58,309 nt of DNA. It comes from an uncultured Bacteroidota bacterium (lineage in GTDB: Bacteria; Bacteroidota; Bacteroidia; Chitinophagales; LD1). The first letter of the stretch is position 1. Each line of letters begins with the position of its first letter. The DNA lies in the NCBI GenBank assembly GCA_937894725.1, contig CALAYL010000031.1:1-58309 (forward strand), in the 5' to 3' direction. Shown here in pieces: positions 1-7,892 of this stretch. Both the position numbers and the translations under genes were made by a program. Under the pieces are notes generated by a model. The model was not told where the DNA came from. It was given only the letters and a program-made list of their open reading frames with translations, and ran no database searches.

Positions 1-34
1 GTTAAACTTTGATTAGAATTTTTACCCAATAAAA

Positions 35-496
35 TTAATAGCTACCAGAGATATTAAGGGTAAAATCTTCGCCAAGTGAAGAATCGTAATAGCGAATATT
101 TTTAAATGAATAGGTATTGTTTGTTAACGTCAAAATGCCCCCTGCTTGAGCATCAACAAAATAACTATAATCTGGTGCAGTTATAAAACCATAAAACAAA
201 CAGTTGGTATTATGGGCTGATAAAGTGGAAGAGCCCGAGAAAGTGGGAAGGTTGTAATATTGTAAATACATGGTATCTACTGGGTTAGTTGACGCAGCAA
301 TAATACTAAAAGTGCCAGCGAGTTTTTGAGAGCTACAAGCTGTACTTACATATTTACTAGTAGTTGCCTGAACTACCCTGTACTCTATTCCTTTTCTAAA
401 AAAAGCATTGCTGGGAGGTGGAGATTCTTGCTTCTTGCAGCCAGCCACTGTTATTAAAAATAGAGCAATGATTAGTAATTTGAAATATATTTTCAT
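35..496 (-). CDS. Hypothetical exported lipoprotein
   Basis: A 153-residue protein of unknown function. It opens with a lipoprotein signal: basic start, hydrophobic core and a VAGC lipobox with Cys at about residue 20, followed by KK and a Pro-rich linker, so it should be lipid-anchored in the envelope. The rest is Ser/Thr/Tyr-rich and has no motif I recognise; it looks like a small beta-rich domain. It lies 22 bases downstream of another envelope gene on the same strand and is probably co-transcribed with it. Real gene: fairly sure. Function: unknown. Confidence 0.7.
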   Translation of the reverse strand: MKIYFKLLIIALFLITVAGCKKQESPPPSNAFFRKGIEYRVVQATTSKYVSTACSSQKLAGTFSIIAASTNPVDTMYLQYYNLPTFSGSSTLSAHNTNCLFYGFITAPDYSYFVDAQAGGILTLTNNTYSFKNIRYYDSSLGEDFTLNISGSY

Positions 497-518
497 GGTT
501 ATTATATTTTTTAATTAT

Positions 519-1367
519 TTAAAAATGATACGCCAGTCCTAAACCATTCTTTAGATTAATCTCTAGGTAGGTTTCACCCCGCTGATTCCCGTTGTTGTAC
601 GCTTTGACTGCTTTTTTAGAGTTCGCTAATGCTTTAAAACTTATTGGCACAGAGGCAAGGGAGCAGCCTATTCCACCGACCAGAAATATACCACCCGAAA
701 CCCAAAGCCCAGTATTGCCACTAATATCTTGATCTAAATTATTAATACTAACTTTATCCACTTGATTTAGCAAAACCACTAACCCTCCAATTGTGAGACC
801 TGCTCCAACCACAACTGCTCCTAGCCCAGTATAACTTAATATTTTGGCTAACTTGAGTTGGCTAAGACTCTTGTTATAATAATCCAATGCTTCGTGATTT
901 CCTTTTAGTAAAGTTTCCATTTCCTCTTTCGTTAATCCCTGTTTTATGACACTTCCATTATTATCTAATAAGTTAAATCCTCTCTTAGATAGTCCTAAAA
1001 CACGAGCGTTGCTGTCAAAATTCTTCTTTATTGTACTAGTGGTAGTGGTGGCACTAGGAGGAATATAAGAGTTAGTGTTTGCTGGTGGACTCACTGGCGC
1101 ATTGGCTGCCGCAGGTGCCGTTTCAGTAAAGACATCTTTAGTGCCGTTTTTATATTTTATCATAAAAACCTCCGCCTTCAAAATGTTATAGGATGGACCC
1201 TCTAAGTTTTCAAATTTTTTGTACTTGATCTCAGTGCTACCAATTTCTAATATTTTTGAAAGTATTTCATTGCCATTTTTAAGGGTAATAATATCTTGGG
1301 CTTGAGTATGGAATACTAGGAGTGATAATCCCAAATAAACAAGTTGTCTTTTAATTAAATATTTCAT
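519..1367 (-). CDS. Membrane-associated envelope protein with N-terminal beta-rich domain
   Basis: 282 residues. A signal peptide ending in TQAQ is followed by a short domain typical of Bacteroidota envelope proteins, starting DIITLKNG and containing EIKYKKF and FMIKYKNGTKDVF. A Pro/Ala/Thr linker follows (about residues 83-110), then a helical part with two hydrophobic segments (about 175-200 and 220-245) that look like a membrane hairpin. The family is common in Bacteroidota but has no assigned function that I can name. It sits between the small LuxR-type genes and a lipoprotein, all on the minus strand, which suggests one transcription unit. Confidence 0.7.
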   Translation of the reverse strand: MKYLIKRQLVYLGLSLLVFHTQAQDIITLKNGNEILSKILEIGSTEIKYKKFENLEGPSYNILKAEVFMIKYKNGTKDVFTETAPAAANAPVSPPANTNSYIPPSATTTTSTIKKNFDSNARVLGLSKRGFNLLDNNGSVIKQGLTKEEMETLLKGNHEALDYYNKSLSQLKLAKILSYTGLGAVVVGAGLTIGGLVVLLNQVDKVSINNLDQDISGNTGLWVSGGIFLVGGIGCSLASVPISFKALANSKKAVKAYNNGNQRGETYLEINLKNGLGLAYHF

Positions 1368-1430
1368 AATAGTTTTGATTTTTGCCTACTCTATAATCCT
1401 CTTTTCGGCTACCGAGGTTTTGTTCGATTT

Positions 1431-1661
1431 TTATTTTATCACTCCCTTTCTTAATCCCATAGAAGCTGCCTCTGTTATGTTTTTGCTTCCAACTTTTTTA
1501 AAAATGTTTCGCCTATGAGTCTCTACTGTATCTATACTTATCCCCATCCTATCTGCTGACTCTTTTATGCTTAGCCCCTCTGATGCTAATTGCAAAACTT
1601 GACACTCCCGCTCACTGATTTTATTTTTGTTTTGGAAATTGTTATCCTCGTTTTCTTTCAT
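1431..1661 (-). CDS. Stand-alone LuxR-type helix-turn-helix protein (downstream copy)
   Basis: About 76 residues, almost entirely a GerE/LuxR DNA-binding domain: SERECQVLQLASEGLS, then the recognition part IDTVETHRRNIFKKVG. There is no receiver, PAS or sensor domain, unlike usual LuxR or NarL regulators. I chose the ATG at 1661; a GTG at 1721 would add about 20 residues without homology. It lies about 80 bases downstream of a similar gene and just upstream of the envelope pair, which it may regulate. The family assignment is strong; the target is inferred. Confidence 0.75.
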   Translation of the reverse strand: MKENEDNNFQNKNKISERECQVLQLASEGLSIKESADRMGISIDTVETHRRNIFKKVGSKNITEAASMGLRKGVIK

Positions 1662-1741
1662 TTTCGCTGTATTACTGTGTCTTATGTAAATATCTTTTTG
1701 TAAGAGGTATAAAACAATCACGATTTACCCGTATTTTGGAT

Positions 1742-1939
1742 TTATCCTTTTTCAGATTTGTAAGTTTTAGTGATAGCAACAATCATATTTTTGACGGCTA
1801 GTTTTTTTATGATATTTTTCCGATGAGTTTCCACAGTAGCAATGCTAATGTGAAGCTTTTCGGCTATGTCTTTAGTACTCTCTCCTTGGCTTATTAGTTG
1901 TATTATTTCGCTCTCTCGATTTGTTAGTTTAGTGGGCAT
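1742..1939 (-). CDS. Stand-alone LuxR-type helix-turn-helix protein (upstream copy)
   Basis: About 65 residues consisting only of a LuxR-type HTH: TNRESEIIQLISQGES, then ATVETHRKNIIKKL. It is a divergent paralogue of the next gene downstream; both keep the ETHR-NI-KK recognition helix. I start it at the ATG at 1939 because the alternative TTG at 1963 would fall inside a promoter-like TACATTTG box. Such DNA-binding-only proteins could dimerise with each other or with a full-length regulator; that is inference. Confidence 0.75.
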   Translation of the reverse strand: MPTKLTNRESEIIQLISQGESTKDIAEKLHISIATVETHRKNIIKKLAVKNMIVAITKTYKSEKG

Positions 1940-1960
1940 CTGCTTGTGTTTTTCATAAAA

Positions 1961-1991
1961 CAAATGTATCCTCTCGTGGTCTTTAAGCTAA
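1961..1991 (-). promoter_or_regulatory. Probable Bacteroidota-type promoter for the LuxR pair
   Basis: Read on the minus strand, TTAG is followed 19 bases later by TACATTTG. This is close to the Bacteroidota consensus TTTG-N19-TAnnTTTG: perfect -7 box, one mismatch at -33. Transcription would start about 15 bases before the ATG at 1939. Confidence 0.45.
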
Positions 1992-2128
1992 ACCATCTTT
2001 GGGTTCAAAATTAGGAGTCTAATCCTAGAAAATGGGTATAAAAACTGCCAAAATATATGCTATGACTAGATTTGTGGAATTGTCAATTTTTCTAAAAAAA
2101 TGATAAATTTAGATTCAATACTGCAAGC

Positions 2129-3625
2129 ATGAACCCTACCAACGACTTGTTTTTATTTATAAAAAGCATGACCCCTACTGAAAAAAGGTATTTCACTATC
2201 TATGCTACCAAACATATTATTGGGAAAAAGAATAGCTATCTGAAGCTCTATGAAGACCTAGATTATTATACTACACTTACTGAAGAATATGATGAAAAGC
2301 AATTTATCAAAAAATACAAGTCCAAGCCATACATAAAAAACTTAGCCGTATCCAAAAATTATCTTTTTGAACAGCTACTAAACGCACTAAAAACAGCCGC
2401 TCATGAAAACGAAACCATAGAACAGCAAGTTTTTAATCTCATAGAAGAAATTCAAATTTTTGAGAAAAAAAGATTATTGAATCTATGGCAAAAAGCAATT
2501 GAAAAAGCAAAGCATTTGGCAGAAGAAAACGAGAATTATTTCTTGCTACTGAAAATTCAGAAACTAGAACATACCTATTTACTCGAAAACAAACAGCAGA
2601 CTCTAGAAAAGATAGCGGATTCTTATCAGCAAGAAAAAGAAGATTTGCTTTTTAAACTTAAACAACAAGAAGAGTTAGAAGGGCTAAACAATTGGTTTTT
2701 CTTACAGGTAAGGATGTACGGTCGTCAGCAGTTAAAAAAACATACCCAGATCGTAATTGAAGAAAAAATCACTCTTCCTATACTTAAAAACTATAAAACA
2801 GGAAATAGTCTTGTAAATGATAAGTACTATTTACAGATACAGCAGTACTATTTCTATTTGAAAGGAGAACACGAAAAAGTAAATTTCTATGTAGCCAAAA
2901 TTTATGATTTGACTAAAGACGGAAATGGTTCTCTATATTCTAAAATCATAACCACTAGTAATTACCTAAGCGCATTGCTTAATGTCAATGATTGGGAAAT
3001 ATATGTTCAAGTATTAAATGAACTAAAAAAAATGATGCCTTCTAATGAAAATGAACGAGGAGAGCATTTTCAAAATGTGATTTTCTACGAGCAATTACTG
3101 TTTTTAAATCAAGGCAGATTAGTTGAAAGTACGAGCTTGGAAAAAGAGATAAATGAAGGACTAAAAAAGTATCATTATAAGGTAAATACCGCTCGAAAAA
3201 TAGCTATGCAAATAAATTTAGCTACTTCTTTTTTCCTTTTAGAAAACTGGAAGAAATGTGATAAATATCTAACGGAAATTCTCAATGAGAAAACAAATGC
3301 CCGCAAAGACATAAAACTACAGGCAAAAACCCTCCAGCTCATCTGCTATTTTGAGCAGCGAGAATATACTCTACTCGACTATACTCTCCGAAATGTACAT
3401 CGCTCCAAAGAGTTCGAGGAGTTAAAAGAGAGTCCGCTTTTTCAACTGATACCCTTGCTTAAAAAAGCACTCAAACGACCAATAGATATACGAGAGATAT
3501 GCATTCTCCAGACAGAGCTAATCTCAACCTTAGAAAAAAACTATGGAGAATTGGCTACATGGATAGAAGCTCGGTCTAAAAAGGAAAGTTTAGCAGATGT
3601 CTTTTTTCAAAATTTAGCAAGCTGA
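2129..3625 (+). CDS. Large helical (TPR-like) cytoplasmic protein, unknown function
   Basis: 498 residues, almost wholly alpha-helical, Lys/Glu-rich, with no signal peptide or membrane segment. The N-terminus (IKSMTPTEKRYF) resembles that of the 494-residue protein at 35362-36846 (IQSLTKEEIRAYKLF); length and helical repeat pattern also agree, so I treat them as paralogues. The family is seen in Bacteroidota without known function; TPR-like scaffolding is only a guess. A TAGATTTG box at 2067-2074 could be its -7 element, but there is no good -33. It faces the minus-strand pentein gene with 2 bases between the stops. Confidence 0.75.
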   Translation: MNPTNDLFLFIKSMTPTEKRYFTIYATKHIIGKKNSYLKLYEDLDYYTTLTEEYDEKQFIKKYKSKPYIKNLAVSKNYLFEQLLNALKTAAHENETIEQQVFNLIEEIQIFEKKRLLNLWQKAIEKAKHLAEENENYFLLLKIQKLEHTYLLENKQQTLEKIADSYQQEKEDLLFKLKQQEELEGLNNWFFLQVRMYGRQQLKKHTQIVIEEKITLPILKNYKTGNSLVNDKYYLQIQQYYFYLKGEHEKVNFYVAKIYDLTKDGNGSLYSKIITTSNYLSALLNVNDWEIYVQVLNELKKMMPSNENERGEHFQNVIFYEQLLFLNQGRLVESTSLEKEINEGLKKYHYKVNTARKIAMQINLATSFFLLENWKKCDKYLTEILNEKTNARKDIKLQAKTLQLICYFEQREYTLLDYTLRNVHRSKEFEELKESPLFQLIPLLKKALKRPIDIREICILQTELISTLEKNYGELATWIEARSKKESLADVFFQNLAS

Positions 3626-3627
3626 TG

Positions 3628-4749
3628 CTAAGTTTTAGACTTGCTTCTTCGTAAAATGTTTACTGCACAGTGTAACGCACCTAGCTGGTCTATCTGTGTT
3701 GTGAAATCAGCTGTAAGGATGGTTTTAAACCCAAGATTTTTTGCTTTTGTTTTAAAATCTTCAAGATACTTTTTATTGAGTGTTTCAAGAATGGTATCAT
3801 CAAACTTATATGAAGGTAGGTAGATACTCTTTTTGTCATCGCTCACTATCTCTACTAGTCCATTTAGATAGGGATAAAGCGAAGTTCCATAATACAAAAG
3901 TGGCACAGTTGTCACATCATATCCTGCATTTTCTAATCGTTGCTTCTCTAGCTTGAGTTGCGTTTGCACAATCATCAGATTTTCGTATTGCCCTATTCCT
4001 TTATTCATTGCTATGATTTCATCAAGTATTTCCGCTATTAAAAAATGGTGTTTACCTTTTATTTTACCTACATACATCAGATACAAATCGATATGATAAA
4101 AATAAAATGAAGGGTGATAGAAGATGTGGTCTTCACAGCATTCGGGCCCCACATAAAGTATATCTTTCTCAGCTTTTTCTTTTTCAAAAACACTTTTCAA
4201 AAAGCTCCTTTTAAGAATCTCATTTCTGCCTACTATTACAAAATCATTTTCCTCTATTATATTGCCATTTGCTATATACTCAGCAGAGTATTCAATGGCA
4301 GATATATAACCATTTTCTTTAAGCCATGTGATTAAAGTTCTCGTATTTTCGTTTATGTTTTTACTATCTAAAGTTGTTAAATCTCCACCTTCTTGTACTA
4401 TAAATTTATCACCTCCATAACTCAAACTCAATGGTGTTTTTGAATTTATTATAGCAGATTCAAATTGTATAAAAAGTGTAAATTTTTCTACTCCTATTTT
4501 TTTGAAAATCTTGAAATATAATTCGCTCCAATAATCACTTGTAGTTTTGTATTCCTCTTTTAATAATTTATAATACTTTGTAAGGCTTTCGGCATTTTCT
4601 ATAGTCTTATAACTATTATCAAAAACGAAAAACACCACTAACTCACATTCTAAGGCATCGGCTATACTTTTTATCTGAGATATTCCTTCCACATCTACAA
4701 ACGAATACCCTTCTAATAATATAGCCTCAATCCTGCCATATACTGACAT
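3628..4749 (-). CDS. Pentein-superfamily protein (peptidylarginine deiminase/amidinotransferase-like)
   Basis: 373 residues, no signal peptide. Several landmarks of the guanidino-group-modifying (pentein) fold appear in order. A strand-turn NGNIIEENDFVIVGRN (161-176) matches the GGN..d.fvliG element. H219 and D221 (YHIDLYLMYVGK) match the HxD general base/acid motif. LYPYLNGLVE (about 291-300) precedes LGALHCAVN, with C361 at the place of the catalytic cysteine. Known members hydrolyse or transfer guanidino groups of arginine or agmatine. The overall sequence is divergent and its substrate cannot be told; a role on protein arginine is possible. It lies 9 bases after a small Cys-rich gene and is probably co-translated with it. 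Confidence 0.6.
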   Translation of the reverse strand: MSVYGRIEAILLEGYSFVDVEGISQIKSIADALECELVVFFVFDNSYKTIENAESLTKYYKLLKEEYKTTSDYWSELYFKIFKKIGVEKFTLFIQFESAIINSKTPLSLSYGGDKFIVQEGGDLTTLDSKNINENTRTLITWLKENGYISAIEYSAEYIANGNIIEENDFVIVGRNEILKRSFLKSVFEKEKAEKDILYVGPECCEDHIFYHPSFYFYHIDLYLMYVGKIKGKHHFLIAEILDEIIAMNKGIGQYENLMIVQTQLKLEKQRLENAGYDVTTVPLLYYGTSLYPYLNGLVEIVSDDKKSIYLPSYKFDDTILETLNKKYLEDFKTKAKNLGFKTILTADFTTQIDQLGALHCAVNILRRSKSKT

Positions 4750-4758
4750 ATATTTACA

Positions 4759-5010
4759 TTATATTTCTGTCCAAAAGCTCGCTTTTTCACTACATGTAGC
4801 TGTGCCTATTTTACGATAGTCAACACCTCCCTTATCCATATTTAACTCTCTATCCGATGTTATATTTAGCCCTACTATTATGCCATTTAAAATGAATATC
4901 TTACACGAAGTACCACCAGGCCTAAAGTCTCCAGTGCCGATTGCAAAAGTCTTGCCATCATCGCAATTTAAAATTGTGGGCTTTTCCTCGCATCTATAAG
5001 TATATGGCAT
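4759..5010 (-). CDS. Small Cys-rich hypothetical protein preceding the pentein gene
   Basis: 83 residues without signal peptide or membrane helix, with four cysteines (near residues 7, 16, 36 and 73) and several Gly-rich turns. I do not recognise a family. The stop is 9 bases from the ATG of the pentein-like gene, so the two are likely one unit, and this protein could be a partner or substrate. The ORF is short, so a chance ORF cannot be excluded, but position and strand favour a gene. Confidence 0.5.
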   Translation of the reverse strand: MPYTYRCEEKPTILNCDDGKTFAIGTGDFRPGGTSCKIFILNGIIVGLNITSDRELNMDKGGVDYRKIGTATCSEKASFWTEI

Positions 5011-5128
5011 AATTAAAGTTTTTTAGGGTTGTTAATACTTAAATCTAAGCTCAATTTTTGGGAAAATGAAATAATGGTCAAAAAATACCCATTTACCGTG
5101 ATAGTTTGTTGTACCATAAATAAACTAC

Positions 5129-6535
5129 CTACTTCAAAACCCTTTTATACAAACTACCCGACTGCTGGTAGAGCAGTGCTTCATAGTAGTATAGTTTCTG
5201 AAACAATTCGTAACGCTTTTCGAGCGATTCTACATATTTATTTTCACGGTTATTTATCAAAAAGACATTGCTTTCTCCTATCGAAAATTTATCTTGCTCT
5301 GCAGCCAATAGCTTGTTGTAATTGATGATCATTTGCTGCACTTCTTTCAGTTGCTGTCGAGTGTTTTCTAAGTCATACCAATAGTTTCGGACTTTTACAT
5401 TCACAGCTTGTGTTTTGATAGCCAGCGATAGTTCTGCCTCTTGGAGTTTAAAGGTAGCGAGCTTGGTTTGTGAGCGCGCTTGTGCAAGCAGTGCGGGCAT
5501 CTGAAACTCAAAGCCAAATTTGTATCGCTCGCTAAAAGCCGAGTTAGTTTTACTAGCTCCAAACTGCGCCCCATTGCTCAATAAATAGTAATTGGCGTTT
5601 AACCTTGGCAACAATTCTTGTCGTTTGAGCCTTCGCTCTAGTACCAATGATTTTATTTTTAACTGTGCCAAATTTAGCTCCGGCTGACCTATCAACTGCG
5701 CCAATTCATCATCTAAAACTAAAGCTTCATCTATCTTCTGTACATTCGGACTTTCTGGAAGCACTGAGCTGTCTATAATCACAGGGTTGCCCTCCGTATT
5801 CCACAAAAAATTGCTCAAATCGAAGGTGGCTTTTAGCCAATCTGCTTTTGCTTTTGAGAGCATTACTTTTCGATTTTGCACTTGGGTGAGTGATTCTACC
5901 GTATCTATAAAAGGTCTGTCTCCATAAATTGCCGCAGTGATAATAAATTGATGTCTTTTTTGCGAAAGATTAAGGGCATTAAAATTTACTTGATAGATTT
6001 GAAATGCGCTGCTCCATTGCCAATAAGCCGTGGTAGCTTGGGCAAAAAGTGTGTTTAGCATATCTATTCGCTCGTAGGTAGTCCCCTCCTCAAAAATTTT
6101 GGCAAGTCTAAGTTCTGTCCGTTTTTTATCTGTTATCAAATTGCGTACTAGCGGTACATTCAGCCCTATGTATGCTTGCCCTTGTTGGGGTATAGCCATT
6201 TCAGGATTTATGTTTAGTCCATAGTTATAGTCATAGCCTGCCTTCACTTCGCCTATCCAAGCAGGGATTTTTATTTCAGAGTTGAAAAAAGAGTAATAGT
6301 TTTTTCCCTCAAATGATTTACGATTATAAGCTGCATTGAGGGTGGGTTCGAATGCTCCCTGTGCATTGGCAAAGGTGGCACTACCCATCAATGTGCGAAT
6401 ATCTGCCAACTTTGCATAAGGATGATTGGCCACAAGTAGAGACAAAAACTCATCAAAGCTAAGCGTGTCTAATACAGCCGATTTAGCGAAAATAGGCAGT
6501 AGAAAAAAGAGAAAAATCAATCCTTTATTTCTCAT
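5129..6535 (-). CDS. TolC-family outer-membrane efflux protein
   Basis: 468 residues: signal peptide (to about residue 20), then the long alternating helical and beta regions of an outer-membrane efflux (OEP/TolC) protein. Typical pieces are the early DTLSFDEFLSLLVANHPYAK, a GLNVPLVRN beta segment and a C-terminal coil ending in LYQQSGSLYK. It should form the outer-membrane exit duct of the exporter. Its first 11 bases overlap the end of the HlyD-type gene, indicating coupled translation in the order ABC-HlyD-TolC. Confidence 0.85.
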   Translation of the reverse strand: MRNKGLIFLFFLLPIFAKSAVLDTLSFDEFLSLLVANHPYAKLADIRTLMGSATFANAQGAFEPTLNAAYNRKSFEGKNYYSFFNSEIKIPAWIGEVKAGYDYNYGLNINPEMAIPQQGQAYIGLNVPLVRNLITDKKRTELRLAKIFEEGTTYERIDMLNTLFAQATTAYWQWSSAFQIYQVNFNALNLSQKRHQFIITAAIYGDRPFIDTVESLTQVQNRKVMLSKAKADWLKATFDLSNFLWNTEGNPVIIDSSVLPESPNVQKIDEALVLDDELAQLIGQPELNLAQLKIKSLVLERRLKRQELLPRLNANYYLLSNGAQFGASKTNSAFSERYKFGFEFQMPALLAQARSQTKLATFKLQEAELSLAIKTQAVNVKVRNYWYDLENTRQQLKEVQQMIINYNKLLAAEQDKFSIGESNVFLINNRENKYVESLEKRYELFQKLYYYEALLYQQSGSLYKRVLK

Positions 6536-7886
6536 CTGATTTTCCTTTGGGTGTGTTTACTAGCTTTTCTTTCGCTTCTTTAAACTGATAAAAATCTGGT
6601 GGAAATCCATTGATATTTCTCCATATCTCGTACCATATAGGTACATTTTTTAGAAGTGCATATCCTCTAGCTCCTCCTCCCTGCTTTAATTGTGTAGGCC
6701 ATTTCTCATGATCTTTTGTTTCGCTTACCAATACTCTAAATTTGCCATTTGGGCTTATGTTGTTATCTATAGCCACTACATTGCCAAAGAAGGTGCCATA
6801 CGAAGCTTTTGGCCATCCCGAAAAGAAAATAGCAGGCCATCCATCAAACTGAAATGCCACCAACTGCCCTTCCGATATCAATGGCAAATCAACGGGCTTT
6901 ACATACATTTCTACCGCAACGTGATAATCTCCTGGAGTGATGGCTACCAGTAGTTCATACTCTTTTACCACTTCGCCTATACCTGCCTTCACAGTGCGAG
7001 TAATCTGTCCTGAGCGAGGAGCAGTGACATAATAAAATCCTGAGCGGATACTATAGTTTTGAAATTGATTTTTCAGCTTAGCCAAATCGCCTTCGCCTTG
7101 ATTTAAAGTAGAAAGTGTAGAAAACTCATCGGACTTAGCTTTAGATACTTTTTCGTTGTACTCCATTTCTATAGCACTCAGCTCTGTTTTAGCATTGAGT
7201 AGTTCATTCCGAAGGGCTAAAAGTTTGTTTTCTATGTTTGATTTTTTGGCCAGTGCGTTTTGATACTGCTGATTTTTTTGCTCTAAATCTGTGAGCGATT
7301 TTATGCCTTTGTCATACATTTCTTTTTGTCGCAAAAATTGGTTTTCGGCTATAGAAGCTTCGTTGCCTGCGGCTTGGTAGGCTATGCTATCAGCGGTGAT
7401 ATAGCTTTCTACTTGTCTTATTTTATTTTTAGCTTGGTTGAGTTTAAACTCTCTCCCACTTTGCAGCGCGGACATCTGGCTTTCGATGGCTATTATCTTT
7501 GAGCGGTAAGCGTTATTTGCTCCTTCTTTAGATTCTATTTGCTCTTCCGTGCGTGCCAGTAAAGCAGGGTCAAGATATTCAAATTTAATTTCCTTTAATT
7601 TCAAAATAGTATCTCCTTCTTTTACCAAATCTCCCTCTCGCACATACCATCGCTCTATCTGTCCATTTATAAATGAATTTATCTCTTGTGGTCTTTCAGC
7701 AGGGTATAGCGCAGTCAATACACCTGGCGCTTTTATGTTTTGAGTCCATGGTAAAAAAAGTGTAGAAAGGGCTATCAAAAGTAAAACCAAAAAAATCTTT
7801 CTAGCACCGCTATCTAAGCCAGGCGTAGCGGCCATTTCCATTGAAGACAAACTACTCAAATTTTCTTGTTGTAAATTTTCGTTCAT
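6525..7886 (-). CDS. HlyD-family periplasmic adaptor
   Basis: 453 residues: a short cytoplasmic tail, one membrane helix (about 30-47, LVLLLIALSTLFLPW), a lipoyl/barrel-sandwich half (INSFINGQIERWYVREGDLV), a long coiled-coil hairpin (about 115-270) and the returning half with YYVTAPRSGQITRTVKAGIGE. This is the membrane-fusion protein of a type I-like exporter, joining the inner-membrane ABC protein to the TolC duct. It starts 6 bases after the ABC gene and overlaps the TolC gene. Cargo unknown; no obvious peptide precursor lies beside it. Confidence 0.88.
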   Translation of the reverse strand: MNENLQQENLSSLSSMEMAATPGLDSGARKIFLVLLLIALSTLFLPWTQNIKAPGVLTALYPAERPQEINSFINGQIERWYVREGDLVKEGDTILKLKEIKFEYLDPALLARTEEQIESKEGANNAYRSKIIAIESQMSALQSGREFKLNQAKNKIRQVESYITADSIAYQAAGNEASIAENQFLRQKEMYDKGIKSLTDLEQKNQQYQNALAKKSNIENKLLALRNELLNAKTELSAIEMEYNEKVSKAKSDEFSTLSTLNQGEGDLAKLKNQFQNYSIRSGFYYVTAPRSGQITRTVKAGIGEVVKEYELLVAITPGDYHVAVEMYVKPVDLPLISEGQLVAFQFDGWPAIFFSGWPKASYGTFFGNVVAIDNNISPNGKFRVLVSETKDHEKWPTQLKQGGGARGYALLKNVPIWYEIWRNINGFPPDFYQFKEAKEKLVNTPKGKSDEK

Positions 7887-7892
7887 GGCTGA

